Assembly: GCA_903890595.1 (NCBI GenBank)
Contig: CAITBU010000270.1
Location: 1 to 5,791, forward strand
Length of the DNA: 5,791 bases
From: an uncultured Holophagaceae bacterium
Lineage (GTDB): Bacteria > Acidobacteriota > Holophagae > Holophagales > Holophagaceae
Direction of reading: 5' to 3'
The position numbers and the translations under genes are program-made. Below are positions 4,691 to 5,791 of the stretch, piece by piece. Positions within the stretch are counted from its first letter, which is position 1. Each line of letters opens with the position of its first letter. The notes under the pieces are model-generated. The model was not told the origin of the DNA and ran no database searches. It worked only from the letters and a program-made list of their open reading frames with translations.

Positions 4691-5791
4691 TCAGCCCTCG
4701 CTGCTCCGCAGCCGCGTCGGAGCGCCGCTGTAGCTCTCGCCGGGCAGGAGCCGTTCGCGCTTCATGATCACGCTGTGGGGCGCCACGTCCGCATGGGCGC
4801 CGATGACCGCGCCGTAGAGGGGCACCGTGCCGTGGCCCAGGGTGGCGCCCTCGTGGATCTGCACGTGGTCGATCTTCAGCACGCGGTCCTCGAAGGTGTG
4901 GGCCTGGAACATGGCCTGCACGGTGGCGCCCTCGCCGATGGCGATCATGTCGGGGTCCACCACCTGGGCGAAGCCCGGCCCCAGCACGGCACCCCGCCCG
5001 ATGTGCATGCCCATGGCCCGCAGGTACCAGGTGAGCCAGAGGGTGCCCTCCAGGGAGGTCAGGAGGCCCCGTCCATAGAAGCCCCAGGCCACGTAGAGGA
5101 AGTCCCAGCGGCTGCACCAGCAGGACCAGAGGGCATGGGTGCCGGGGCGGACGCGGCCGAGGAGGAACCACTTCAGGACCAGGATGGCCAGGACCATGCT
5201 CAGCGTCGTAGCCAGGGTCAGCAGAGGCAGGGCCATGCCGAGGAAGATCGCCCTGGACAGGACCGCCTCGAGCTTCGCCACCGCCTCCGCCCACAGCAGG
5301 AAGACCAGGGCCGGGAAGACCGGCAGGGCAAAGCGCAGGGCCTCCCAGAACACGCGGTTGAGGTAGCGGATCAGGGAGGGGTCATGGGTGAGGCTGCGGT
5401 CCAAGACGACCACCTCGCGCCGGGGCAGCTCGAAGGGCGGGTGGCCGAACCAGGAGCTGCCAGGGCGCACGGCCGCAGCATCGGCCACAGTGCACACGCC
5501 AAGCAGGATGTCCGCTGGCAGCGTCTGACCCGCGAGGATGACCGCGTGATTCCCCAGGAACGTGTTGCGCCCCAGCACCGTGTGGTCCAGGGTCACGGTG
5601 CCTCGGTGGACCCGGGGACCGCCCAGGTAGATGCCGTCGGCAAAGAAGGTCTCAGGGCCGATGGTCACCAGCTCGGGCACCACGTCGATGATGGTGCTGA
5701 GCTCGCAGCCGGGGCCGATGCGCATGCCCGCCAGGCGGAGCCAGAAGGGCCAGAAGAGGGTGCCGCTGAGCCACTGGCCGGCAGCGTCCAC
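4691..5791 (-). CDS. NRPS-terminal-domain (Pls/PosA C-terminal) membrane protein, C-terminal part
   Basis: C-terminal 366 residues of a larger protein; the frame runs off the right edge, so the start is not in the window (the GTG at the edge is probably internal). Residues 24-110 form a first left-handed beta-helix with hexapeptide-like repeats (IGPGCE, TIGPETF, LGRNTFLGNHAVILAG) and end WFGHPPFELPRR. Residues about 150-170 and 180-212 are hydrophobic and probably membrane-spanning. Residues 240-358 form a second copy: LEGTLWLTWYLRAMGMHIGRGAVL, then IGEGATVQAMFQAHTFEDRVLK and IHEGATLGHGTVPLYGAVIG. This duplicated helix plus membrane layout is that of the terminal domain found on epsilon-poly-lysine synthetase Pls and related single-module NRPS-like proteins. 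In Pls this region does the peptide-bond formation. The missing N-terminal part could carry adenylation and carrier domains, but stand-alone versions exist. Product unknown; transcribed towards the copper/redox cluster, with no visible functional link to it. Confidence 0.82.
   Translation of the reverse strand: MDAAGQWLSGTLFWPFWLRLAGMRIGPGCELSTIIDVVPELVTIGPETFFADGIYLGGPRVHRGTVTLDHTVLGRNTFLGNHAVILAGQTLPADILLGVCTVADAAAVRPGSSWFGHPPFELPRREVVVLDRSLTHDPSLIRYLNRVFWEALRFALPVFPALVFLLWAEAVAKLEAVLSRAIFLGMALPLLTLATTLSMVLAILVLKWFLLGRVRPGTHALWSCWCSRWDFLYVAWGFYGRGLLTSLEGTLWLTWYLRAMGMHIGRGAVLGPGFAQVVDPDMIAIGEGATVQAMFQAHTFEDRVLKIDHVQIHEGATLGHGTVPLYGAVIGAHADVAPHSVIMKRERLLPGESYSGAPTRLRSSEG

Noticed and set aside
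4521..5294. 257-codon open frame on the minus strand
   Set aside because: It lies in another frame of the NRPS-terminal-domain gene and continues into the repeats; Arg/Gly/Pro-rich with no domain pattern.

Overview
The window is GC-rich DNA from a Gram-negative bacterium with an outer membrane, since it encodes a TonB-dependent receptor, a second outer-membrane barrel and typical periplasmic export signals. The RegB/RegA-type two-component pair suggests Proteobacteria. The overall style, including spacers filled with short degenerate repeats, would also fit a GC-rich Acidobacteriota such as the Holophagae. The sequence alone does not settle this.

Positions 1-3053 hold a tightly packed plus-strand gene cluster. 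First is the C-terminal part of a TonB-dependent copper receptor (OprC/NosA type), cut by the left edge. Next comes a six-helix membrane histidine kinase of the RegB/PrrB redox-sensor family, then its RegA/PrrA-type response regulator. The receptor's stop codon lies inside the ATGA at 1211-1214, and the kinase and regulator genes overlap by 8 nt, so the three are probably co-transcribed and translationally coupled.

Positions 3054-3137 are a short regulatory gap. It contains a 23-nt near-perfect palindrome resembling the known RegA/RegR/PrrA binding site, a possible -10 box and a good Shine-Dalgarno sequence. They precede a gene (3138-4091) for an exported beta-barrel of the 'MetA-pathway/transporter' type whose predicted mature N-terminus is a CxxCxC cluster. 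The simplest reading is a copper- and redox-related module: the receptor brings in copper, the RegBA-like pair senses quinone or thiol redox state, and the regulator acts on the downstream outer-membrane gene.

Positions 4092-4690 form a roughly 600-nt spacer between convergent genes. I see no credible gene in it. It is a patchwork of several different tandem repeats with 9-10 nt units, including three GGGGAT-type arrays in plus/minus/plus orientation that could form alternative hairpins.

Positions 4691-5791 hold, on the minus strand, the C-terminal 366 residues of a large membrane protein of the 'NRPS terminal domain' (Pls/PosA C-terminal) family. It has two left-handed beta-helix acyltransferase-like regions separated by membrane helices, and its N-terminal part lies beyond the right edge.
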